Shown here one piece after another: positions 48,385 to 57,849 of a stretch of 64,000 nt of DNA. Below the pieces are notes generated by a model that saw only the letters and a program-made list of their open reading frames with translations, did not search any database and was not told where the DNA came from. A program made the translations under genes and the position numbers. The stretch spans positions 1,364,001 through 1,428,000 of the forward strand of contig JBCAMK010000001.1 in assembly GCA_038503065.1 (NCBI GenBank), given 5' to 3'. This DNA is from Paragyromitra xinjiangensis (lineage: Eukaryota; Ascomycota; Pezizomycetes; Pezizales; Discinaceae). Position 1 is the first letter of the stretch. Each line of letters opens with the position of its first letter.

Positions 48385-51300
48385 TTCACCGTCGTTGACA
48401 AAGCTGTCAACTTTGAGCGGACAGTGAGTTTAAAGCCGCCAGGTGGCGTAGGCTTCAGCACCCTAGTGAGTATATGTATGGCACAGGGCGTGACTGAAGA
48501 ACTTGGGTCAGGGGAAAGTCTTCACTAAATATCTACAGGGATGGCTGTGGATACAATTTTTGAGGGAGACGCACTATACCGATCAAGACGTTTCCATGTC
48601 CCGGGCAGCTGGGAAAGTCACGTCGAGCATATTTAATTGGAGAGGCGAGAGGGAAACGCACCATTCAATTCATAAAGCTGCGGGTAAATTGTACCACTAT
48701 GAGTAAACTTCGAATATTGATGGAGGATCTGGATTTGAAAAGGCACGTGGGCAATCTGGCGATGCAGGCTTTGATAAAGAAAAATCCTTCATCAAAGGCC
48801 CGATAACACTTCTATTCCGGGTCAAGGGCGTCTCCGAAGCACTTTCTGGATAGGAACGTAGTAGTTCGATAATTGCTTTTTTAATACTGCATGAATATGA
48901 ATGCTTGTGCCAACAAAAGTCATGATCCTCTCTCTTCTGGCTGAATTTTGTATGGGGGTCAACCGGTTTAAAGTGACGTTCACGCCGTGGCTTGGAAGTT
49001 TGGGGGTTGCTGGGTGGTCTGAGCCCAGGATTCCGGAGACGAGATGCCGGAATTTGGTACGCAACTGAAGCGAGCTGGTGGCCAGGCATTTTTACCGAAG
49101 TTTCCAACAAGGCTGGAGAAAGACAGGTTAAAGATTCTTCCCCGCAAATCCATTGCACAAAATTCTATTATGCAAAAAATCGTGGGCCGCGAACAAGTGA
49201 TAAGCATTATTTTGAGAAAATCTGTTAGCTAAGAATTTGAATTCGGGAGTAGCTTGTGTTTCTTGCGCTATATCGGTACATCGCTTATTCGATACAAGTA
49301 GAGCGAGTCAAATTCTTGGTGATCTCGACTTAAGGGCGGCTACGATATTACAAAGTTGATCTTTTGAAAATTGACACAGTTCTATGCGCTAGCGATGCAT
49401 TGCTTACGACCGCCAGGATGCACGAGCTCCATATGGCCTAGGCTTTACGGGTTGCATGAGAACTTTGTACTGGGAGTGGCAAGTGCTTTTAATACTATGG
49501 TACCAAAGGCAGTGAGGGCTGGGACAAACATAACCATTCTACCCCCAAAACCCACGGGACTGAGGTATCAGTGGTGATGGTAGTTTTCTGTGAGCGTAAG
49601 TTCGACAATCCCGCGCAGAATAGGTCTAAGACCACCGCGGTAAGTACCGTTTCCGTTAGCTTGTGAGTCGTCTTTCTCTAGATAACTTCATTCCGGGTGC
49701 AAATCGCGAGAGAAGCGCGCGCCCCTACCAAGTGGTGATATACCGTTATATTCGTTAGCTAGCTCACTTCCCCCGGGAGTGGGGTAGTTGCATGGTGACC
49801 CTGAGGCATATATAAATTTGTAAAGCATCATATCATGGATTCGAGATTTAAGGAAGAAAGATAAATGAAATTCCGCGTAATAAAAGTTTCCTCCGCTCTT
49901 ACCTGTAGCTTCCCTTCAAAGCACTTCTAGCATGTCAATTTTTATCGGAATTTATATAAAAACGAGATCGTGAGAGGGGTTGCCAAGGTCTCAGAAAAAG
50001 AAAAAGAAAGTCCACACATGTATGCCTGTATCTCCGAGGTATCCCTGGCACCCATCATCTGCATAAGTGCTTTGGCAGGAAGACAAACGTCAAAATCATT
50101 GAGACGAAATCTCCCCGTTAGTTATTCTGCTACTAGGTACATATAGCCTGAGAGTTTATGATGAACTGACGAGGATCTCAAGGTATAAGCTCTTGTTAAT
50201 ATCTTTAGTAATCGAAAGCGATTTAACTACAACAAAAGCGTTCTCCGTATAAAAAAACTGAAACCTATACCTACCAACGGTTATTTAATCTCGATAAGGT
50301 GGCTTTGCACTCCCCCTCTTTAACAGCTGACGAATATCACGGCTCGGTACATTATTGCTATCAACTTTCATCATCCTGGCCCCACTAAGACCACTTGCAA
50401 CTACTTTGGACAAGCGTGAAGAGCCTGAAAATGCGAGTCTCAAAAATCCGGAATCGATCAACCAAGTCGTGGATGTGATAGGCCACCTGGATTAGACGCC
50501 ATTGTTAGCAGAATCCACTTTCGGGCTCTTTTTGTCTGACTCGAGTACGTACTGGCCTTTGTTGAAATATTTGCGGCCGGCCGGACCGCACTTTAAACCC
50601 ACCGACTGGAAAAAGCATTATCACTATATACCACGCTTAGCCAAAGAGAGAGAGAAAATGTCTGACTGCTCCACAAATGCAGATGCAGTTGTTTTTGCAT
50701 ATCATCGGATGGTGCTCTGACGAGTACATAGATGTGATTTTCCTCCATCGTCGATGCAATATATCCTCTTAAAATTTGCCACGTCCCTTAACCCCTGTTC
50801 TTTCTTACTGATTTATAGGGTCAAATATCACTATGGACTTGGCTTTAGGCTTGTATCCCTTTTCTGTAATGTAGAGAATAGCTCATAGTGCCATCCCAGC
50901 TTGAGAGAATCGTGAGGCTTGACCTTTACGGCTGAGTTTTCCGCAGGCGATGAGTTTACCTGCGAAAGCGAATGCAATTTATTTCGAGGTACCGATGGCC
51001 GTCATGAATATTGGCGCTACTAGGGAAGGTGGCTATCTTTTTAGGGGAATGGTTTGAGGGGTGTGCAAAGGACTCGCAACCCTCTTCTACTATGGCATAC
51101 CGGTAGGTGCCAAAATGATATTTATAGTACCCACTGATAGCAAAATCCTCGGAAGGGCGCCGAGATTACACCCCTCGTACTCAGCCCTTCCGTAGCGGAG
51201 AATGATGGCCGGAGGCTTTCATTTAGAGGTTGGTTCCCATTTGTAGGCCCGATTGATTGAGTACTCGTAGGCTCGATTTAAGCATGGAGGTATTATGGCT

Positions 51301-52183
51301 TTCTGAGTAGCCGCTCTTAGGGTATCTTAGGCAGATACTCGAATGATGAGATACCGATTATGGCATTTTCGAAAGGAAGGTTTTGTAGAAGTATGTATGC
51401 ATCGTTATGGTTCGGAAGAAAGAAAAAAATCAGGTCATGAACCATCACTCTATCAATGGCAGCGGCTCGCAGCTTTGCTACTTCGTAACGATAGCCTGGC
51501 AGCATACTTAAAGCACAAAAATTCTTACCCTTTATCTAGAACCGTGCAGTGCTTCTCACCAGTATGCACAGTAATAATGAAAGACAGTTTTGTCTCTGAT
51601 ATGCTTTGGAGGATTACTCTTCACGTTTTTGGTCCGTGAACAGTTCGGATTAAAGTTGTACAACCTGAATCCTTGCTTTAGCTGCCCCAGAGTTTCTAGA
51701 AAAGCTAGATCCTTCGAATCTTATCTTTAGAAAGGCGTATCTCGCCAATAGTTACTCTTGGTAAGCTCGATCTAGAAGCGAAATCTTCTGGGTAGCCAGG
51801 GTAAGTCAACACACGCCCCCCAAATCTATCCTGGTGTCGGGCCTGTACCAAAAGACAACGTTTATACTATGTTCGTAGGAATTAACACTCCATCTAACAT
51901 CAATCAAGGACATGTAGTCAGTCAGCCCTGAGGAATAAGGTTCATGAAGATGGCCGAGAAGGAATAAGGGGCAGATCGATTTACGGTGCAGGGTTAGTTG
52001 CTGTTTAATATCCACGATTGTTGGTTACACTTAGATCTCAGACAGATATGCAGGTTGATGACATGACGTCTTGCATCGAGGCTCGGAGAATGCCGTGACT
52101 CACGGCAACAACAACATACGACTTCTTCTTCTGTTTCTTCTAAGAACATCCACTCCACATTCTTTGTTTAGCCATATCAAACA
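48385..52183. other. 3.8 kb divergent gene-poor region
   Basis: No gene supported between the methyltransferase and PDX3. A minus ORF of 153 codons at 48697-49158 and a plus ORF of 98 codons at 51343-51639 lack recognisable domains. No clear repeat or transposon signature was seen. Confidence 0.5.
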
Positions 52184-53288
52184 ATGTATTTTCTCACCCT
52201 CTGGACCATAGTCGCTGCAATTTGCGTCCCTGTCCTCCTTTACAAGATGAGTGTAGCGATCTCATCGTTATTCCGAAGATCGATCAAACAAAAACTTATA
52301 TGTTTATCCCTCCTTCCTATCAGTCTTAGCTTTGTATCCCTAACCGAAGCCTTTAGTCGCACCTAAAGACGACCAGTACCTTCGGGGAACCCTCGACCGC
52401 ACCAGCCTTCATGATGGTTCCTCCTCTCTTTCTCTGCTCGCGTTAGTGTAGTTTCACTAACTCATCTACCCTTCAAAATAGATCCATTCCAACAGTTTCA
52501 CGCCTGGTTTACGCAAGCACAAGAGAACTCCGTTCACCAACCAGAAGGCACAACGCTCTCCACAGCGCATCTTCCCAGCGGCCGTATCTCAGCACGCACT
52601 GTCTACTTGAAGGAACTTGACCCTTGTGGCTTCGTGGTCTACTCTAATTGGGGCACCTCTAGGAAATCGAAGGATATTGAGAGCAACCCGCAAGCAGCGT
52701 TGACGTTCTGGTGGAGGGAACAAGAAAGACAGGTTAGGGTTGAGGGAGTGACAGAAAGGTTGAAGCCTGAAGAAAGCCAGGTTTATTATGATACCCGGTA
52801 TTTATATTTTCTAAGGATATAAGAAAAGAAAGGAGGAGAGGACTCGGGGGTTAATGGTATGGCTGTAGGATCCGCGGCTCTAGAATCGGTGCCTGGGCTA
52901 GTCAGCAGTCCTCTGTCCTTTCAGACAGAGATTTTTTAGAGCAGCAGGTCAAAGATGTTGAAGAACGCTTTGAAGGCGAGGAGAAGATCCCCGTGCCACC
53001 ATTTTGGGGCGGGCTGAGAATTATCCCAACATACATTGAGTTTTGGGTATTTGCCTCTCCCGTTGTATCAACGATATATAGCTAACGTTTTGGGTCTTCA
53101 TAGCAAGGGTAGAACCCTCTATTCTTTCTATCTTTCTTTCTTCCTTCCTACCAAACTCTGCCTCATGTGCGAGCTCGACATACTGACTTTGAGTTTCTAG
53201 TCGTGCAAGCCGTCTCCACGATCGTTTTGCTTACAGCCGCGACTCGCCTACAGACACGAACTGGAAGGTTGAGCGCCTCTCACCCTAG
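52184..53288 (+). CDS. PDX3: pyridoxamine 5'-phosphate oxidase
   Basis: FMN enzyme that makes pyridoxal 5'-phosphate from PNP or PMP. Six exons, 52184-52301, 52357-52416, 52482-52797, 52869-53046, 53104-53108 and 53201-53288, give 254 residues. Conserved blocks: KLIFAPKDDQYLRGTLD, DPFQQFHAWF, ISARTVYLKELDPCGFVVYS (FMN-binding region), NPQAALTFWW, RGSRIGAWASQQSSVL, and the C-terminal signature EFWQGRASRLHDRFAYSRD ending WKVERLSP. Exon 5 is just CAAGG; it provides Gln and two bases of the Gly codon in FWQG. It is flanked by an upstream 57-nt intron with a GCTAAC branch and a downstream 92-nt intron with TACTGAC. The first ATG adds a hydrophobic leader, MYFLTLWTIVAAICVPVLLY, before a second in-frame ATG at 52247; either may be used. 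Confidence 0.95.
53104..53108 (+). other. PDX3: 5-nt internal microexon of PDX3
   Basis: CAAGG between acceptor CATAG and donor GTAGAA. Skipping it would join TGG directly to TCGTGC and break the frame and the conserved W-Q-G-R run. Including it gives FWQGRASRLHDR, matching the pyridoxamine-phosphate oxidase C-terminal signature. Confidence 0.9.
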
Positions 53289-54069
53289 CGTCCTCGAACG
53301 AAAATTTTTTCCTTTTCCTTTCTTTTTCTCTCTTTTCTTTTTTCTACCAGGCCAATTTTACACCTCATACCTTAAATCACTGGAATAGAAGATAAAGTAG
53401 AAGAGCAGAGTTTACAATTCTAGTAGACAAATTAACATACTAGAGCACGAATGGAGTTGTTTTTCTTCAATCCTTATATACACAGCGGTATACATATAAT
53501 ACAGTTGTAACGCTCGCGGTTATGCATTTCCATTCCGCGAGAAGGAGGAAGGTATTATATCATGCAATTCGACCCAAGGAAATATGATGCCTCCAATATA
53601 TGAAATATAGTAAGCCTGTATAGATAGAAGTAAAACACGCGGTATAATACCGTTAGAGTGGAGATTCCTTTAACCCAGAACGCACACAAAAGACACAGAA
53701 CGCCCGCCTGCTACCCAACCCAAGACACCCAAAACGATGGGTACGAAGAAAAAAATATACAAGCGAAGTGAAGCAGGGAAAAAATTAAAAAGAAACCCAG
53801 AGATACCGCCCCCACCAACACCGCCGAAAACAAAGTAGTGCTGAATAAAGAGGAGGTAGAAAAGATGAACACAAGTAGTATATACCCGAAGAAAAGAGAC
53901 AAATAGAAAAGACCCCCAGAAAACCTGACCAACCTCGCTTTCACGTGCAGATATCTCTCCACATCTCCAGCCAGCCTAAGGCTTTTTTTATAAAGGAAAA
54001 TACCCCACCCGATTCTATATCAAGCCTACTCAGCTAAACGATCGCATAGGAAAAAAAAACACACATCAT
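53289..54069. other. convergent intergenic region PDX3 / PPR gene
   Basis: 781 bp of AT-rich 3' flanking sequence. No supported ORF. Confidence 0.55.
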
Positions 54070-57000
54070 TTAAGCAACCAAAACTTCTCGTCCCCTTACC
54101 AGTTCCGCAACCTTGACGGTCACGGCATGCGGATATCCCCTTCCACCCATCTCCTCAACAACCTTCATCGCACCTTCTCTATCCTCAACCGCCAAATACG
54201 CCCTCGTCATAGCCTCGTAGGTGCTTGGCTCCCTCTTTAGTTTATCATTTTCGTTGCTGCTTAAAGAATCATATACAGCTTTCGCACGAACAATATCTTT
54301 CTCTGTTGCCCAGCCGTGGATAAGAGTATTGGCAATATACGGCGTCATCCTGATTCCTCGCTGCTTCATGTCAGCGATCCAGGCAGGTGTGTCCTTGACG
54401 CGGTGATTGGCAACGAGGGATTCTAGAAGAGATTGGTAGATCGTGTTATCCGGTGTGACGCGACCGCCCTCGATGACAGCGGTAAAGTGCGAAATTGCTG
54501 CTTCAAGGTCGTGGAGAATACATCCCTTAGCGTGGATTAATGCAGCATGGTGCGAAGTCTCAACAGTTTGCCCGTTGGCGTGAATCACCTCGAGGACGCC
54601 TTCAGCAGCAAGCATATCCGGGGGGTCAAGAGTCGCATGAGCTTCAATGAGAAGCTTGTAAGTGTGGCCAGTGGGTTCAATGCCAAGCGACATCATGCGA
54701 TTAAAGTAAGCCATTGCTTTCGTCCGATCGCGCTTAGTGTTGACAAAGAACTGGATCAGCGAGTTATAAGGCGCAGGACGCGGTTTGTAATTGGGCATCG
54801 CCTCCATCTCCTGGAACAGTTCCTCGGCAAAGTGCTCGTCCCCGACACGAGTAAGGGCGTTAATCATAGTTCCATAGGTGACGCTTGTAGGCTTGATCCC
54901 GAGTGCTCTCATCTCAGCGAAATAGAAGAGGCAGTCATCAACGCGGCGGGCCTTTGCGAGCTTTCCAATGAGAACATTGTACAAGAAGGAGCTAGGGGCG
55001 ACGTTTTCGGCCTTGGCCCTTTCAAAGATTTTAAGGGCTTCGGATGCTTCGTCATAAGTTTGATCAGAGCCTTTGAGGGAGACGATGTAGAGCCCATAAG
55101 TGTTCGCGGAGGGCGAAGCACTCATCTTCAGCATTTCTTCGTGATAGACAGCAGCCTGTTGTCGATTTCCAAGAGTGAGCTGCCCAGCGACCATAGCGTC
55201 TAGGAGAACACACCACACGTATCTCACAGAACGATACTCCATGAGAAGCGGTGTGTCATTCTTCGCGTTCCGGTAGATCTCGGCCATAAAGTCTGCCTGT
55301 CCCGAACTAGCAGCAGCAGCAACCATTCGTGCTAGAGTCGTCATCCTTACAAGTCTTCCTGCCCTGCGAGTCTGTTGGTACATGCGCTTGGCATCAGAAA
55401 GCCTAGGTCTGGTAGTTTTTGCGCCTTCGAGAGCGTTGTCGATTGCCTGTGAAATTTTAACATCGGTTTTGGCCCAGTACGGATCGAAGTTGTCCTCAGG
55501 AATAGCCTCGCCTTCGCTAGCGACAAGAGTAGGAGATGTAGTCGATTCTGTAACCTGAACTGAGTTTTCGGTAATCGCTTCCCAGACAGTCTGGTTTTGA
55601 ACAAAAGCATTCCACTTCGCGGCAGGAACGCCCGAGACCATAATAGCTCGCTCGATCGAAGTTTTCAATGCCTCAGTCAACGGAATATTAGCCTTCACCG
55701 CAACTGACAGCATCTGCTCAAACTTTTGCACATCTTCAAGCAACAGCTCGAATCCTCTTGCCCTAGCCTCCTGCAATACACCGGACTGCACCTGGAGCAA
55801 CAAATCTAACTGCGGTAGTGTAAGTCCAATTATCCGCTGTACCCCGAAAAGCCTCAAGACAATCCTCGAAGCCTCAAGTCCTAAGCGTCCGCAGTGAAGC
55901 ATACTGAACCCACAGATATCCAGCGCAATGCTTGGTGTAAGAAATCCGGTCCTCGAAGTAGCGGCGATCAAATGCTCAAATGTCTGTTGCAGGTAATCCC
56001 TCCTTAACGCAAGCGGGGCGCCAAAAGGCCTCTCCATGTAGAATTCAGTAAACTGCTTAAGAACAACCAACGCTTCATTCGTAAGTCCGTTCTCAAACAG
56101 CATATTTGTGTAAAGCATGGCAGCCTCAACATCTGGTCCACTAGAGTGCCCCCTCTCAGAAAGATCGCCCCACACGGCCCGAGCATCATCAATCTTTCTA
56201 TCCTTCACGCAGAGTGACAGAAATGCCATTTGCGTAATTGCAATAGCTGGATGGTTAATGCCAAGACTTCGGACGTGCGCATTGAATTCAACGTAGAGCC
56301 TGCTTGCAAGTGCGTAGTCACCCAAATCCGCAACGGTAATAAGAATTTTTGAAAGGCTCAAAAATTCAGAAGAGTTCACATCCCTTGAGAGTATCCATTC
56401 TCTTGCGGACTCAATATCTTTCTGCTCAAGGAAACCCTGGATAACTGCATCTGCTAGTCTCTCAGAACGTTGTAGATCTTTACTAGCATCTACAATTTTC
56501 TCAAGGAAAGAAAGCGCGCCAGCTGCATCGTCAGCGTCCATGTAAGCAATGATTAAAGTCTTGTAAACACGGAAACGCTCGTCTACAGCTCCGGGCCGGT
56601 GCGCACTGTCTAAGGCACGATAGTTGTTGTAGGTTTCAACAGCTGAAGTCATATTCCCTGCCTTGCCAAATCCCTTGATGAGGGAAAGCATCATGTCGAC
56701 ACTCGGCGAAACGCTGTGCTGCTCCATATGTGTGTAAACCTTCAACATGTCTGCCTCACAACCATGTTCTGCACAAGCCTCCGCAAGGACAGCATATGTC
56801 GCTTCGGGGAAGACACGTTCCTTCCGGACCTCTGTGCTAGCGTAAAAAATGTCTAGCGCCAGATCCATAGGAGCCTGGCTCTGAATTTCCTTCAACTCGG
56901 CCATCCTGGAAGGAACTACAAATCCAAACCTAGCTTGATCTGCCATAACCCCCTTAGTGAATTGTAACGAGGCTTTGGCATTGCTTGCCAGGAAGTCGAT

Positions 57001-57849
57001 AAGGATAGAGTAAGTGACGGTGCTAGGCAGGACCTTCTGTCGAAGCATATCTTGGTAGACATTGATAACCGGGGAAACACCGACGGTATTTGTTTCGACG
57101 ACAGCAATGAGAAGAAGGTTGTAGGAAGTTGTGCTGGGTTGTACACCCTCCTTGACCATGTGCTGGAAGAGAGCTGTGAGTTCTTGGTGTTTGCCCTGTG
57201 AGAGGAGGGTTTGAAGCTGTTGGTTGTATTGTGCGGTTTCAGGGGATACCAATGGAGAGGAAGGCACAAGAGTACTTTCCGACGCTGTGGGTGAGACGGG
57301 CTGTGCGGGCTCGGGGGCTGCCACCGATGTTTCCTCGGCAACGGCAGCTTTTAGTGAGGCCTGTACAGGTGTGGTATCCTCGTCCACAAAAACTTCCGTA
57401 TCCAGGGCCACTTCCGGAGTCTCTAGGAGCGGTGGGACAGTATCTGCTTGTATTAAAGAAGAGGATCTACTCCTCGTCGGAGAAGCCTCGATCTCTAATA
57501 ACTGCTTCTGCTGGTGCTGCGCTTTCGACCACAAAATCTTCTTCGAGAACAAGTACTTCCTGCTGTCCTTGTCCTCTTTGTCGTCCCCGAGTTGCGACTG
57601 GGCAGCATAATACGAACCCAAGGTATCGCTACCCTGGCCATCCTTGCCTGGGGCGGTACGACCCGAGTTCGCGCCGCCAAAAGCGGTGTGAAGCCGGACG
57701 GGCGCATTTTGCTGCCCTAGACGGGAAAATTGAACAGTCGACGAGGCATAGGATGACTGTGTGGCCGCGACGACGGATTGAGCGTATCCGTTGACGAGAT
57801 GCTTCGAGATGCTCTGACGAGCTAGGGTGGTGAATGGTTTGAAGACCAT
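54070..57849 (-). CDS. mitochondrial pentatricopeptide repeat protein
   Basis: Uninterrupted ORF of 1259 residues. The N-terminus MVFKPFTTLARQSISKHLVN is basic, Ser-rich and free of acids, as in a mitochondrial presequence. Residues about 100-210 are low-complexity, Ala/Glu/Pro/Ser-rich. PPR-type helix pairs run from about 220 (SYNLLLIAVVETN; TYSILIDFLAS) and most clearly in the C-terminal third, with SSFLYNVLIGKLAKARRVDD, VTYGTMINALTRVGDEHFAE, PAPYNSLIQFF and HTYKLLIEAHA. Such proteins bind organellar RNA. The architecture recalls Neurospora cya-5, a cox1 mRNA translation factor, but that assignment is inference. It stands out here as the only large gene without coding introns. A leader intron is possible (donor GTACGT near 57997, acceptor CATCTAG near 57865). 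Confidence 0.93.
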   Translation of the reverse strand: MVFKPFTTLARQSISKHLVNGYAQSVVAATQSSYASSTVQFSRLGQQNAPVRLHTAFGGANSGRTAPGKDGQGSDTLGSYYAAQSQLGDDKEDKDSRKYLFSKKILWSKAQHQQKQLLEIEASPTRSRSSSLIQADTVPPLLETPEVALDTEVFVDEDTTPVQASLKAAVAEETSVAAPEPAQPVSPTASESTLVPSSPLVSPETAQYNQQLQTLLSQGKHQELTALFQHMVKEGVQPSTTSYNLLLIAVVETNTVGVSPVINVYQDMLRQKVLPSTVTYSILIDFLASNAKASLQFTKGVMADQARFGFVVPSRMAELKEIQSQAPMDLALDIFYASTEVRKERVFPEATYAVLAEACAEHGCEADMLKVYTHMEQHSVSPSVDMMLSLIKGFGKAGNMTSAVETYNNYRALDSAHRPGAVDERFRVYKTLIIAYMDADDAAGALSFLEKIVDASKDLQRSERLADAVIQGFLEQKDIESAREWILSRDVNSSEFLSLSKILITVADLGDYALASRLYVEFNAHVRSLGINHPAIAITQMAFLSLCVKDRKIDDARAVWGDLSERGHSSGPDVEAAMLYTNMLFENGLTNEALVVLKQFTEFYMERPFGAPLALRRDYLQQTFEHLIAATSRTGFLTPSIALDICGFSMLHCGRLGLEASRIVLRLFGVQRIIGLTLPQLDLLLQVQSGVLQEARARGFELLLEDVQKFEQMLSVAVKANIPLTEALKTSIERAIMVSGVPAAKWNAFVQNQTVWEAITENSVQVTESTTSPTLVASEGEAIPEDNFDPYWAKTDVKISQAIDNALEGAKTTRPRLSDAKRMYQQTRRAGRLVRMTTLARMVAAAASSGQADFMAEIYRNAKNDTPLLMEYRSVRYVWCVLLDAMVAGQLTLGNRQQAAVYHEEMLKMSASPSANTYGLYIVSLKGSDQTYDEASEALKIFERAKAENVAPSSFLYNVLIGKLAKARRVDDCLFYFAEMRALGIKPTSVTYGTMINALTRVGDEHFAEELFQEMEAMPNYKPRPAPYNSLIQFFVNTKRDRTKAMAYFNRMMSLGIEPTGHTYKLLIEAHATLDPPDMLAAEGVLEVIHANGQTVETSHHAALIHAKGCILHDLEAAISHFTAVIEGGRVTPDNTIYQSLLESLVANHRVKDTPAWIADMKQRGIRMTPYIANTLIHGWATEKDIVRAKAVYDSLSSNENDKLKREPSTYEAMTRAYLAVEDREGAMKVVEEMGGRGYPHAVTVKVAELVRGREVLVA

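Noticed and set aside
48697..49158. 153-codon minus-strand ORF
   Set aside because: No domain recognised, no start context of note and no neighbouring exon; kept as a chance ORF or decayed remnant.
54547..55203. 218-codon plus-strand ORF inside the PPR gene
   Set aside because: Antisense shadow of a strongly supported coding region.
57198..57794. 198-codon plus-strand ORF over the PPR N-terminus
   Set aside because: Antisense shadow of the low-complexity N-terminal part of the PPR protein.
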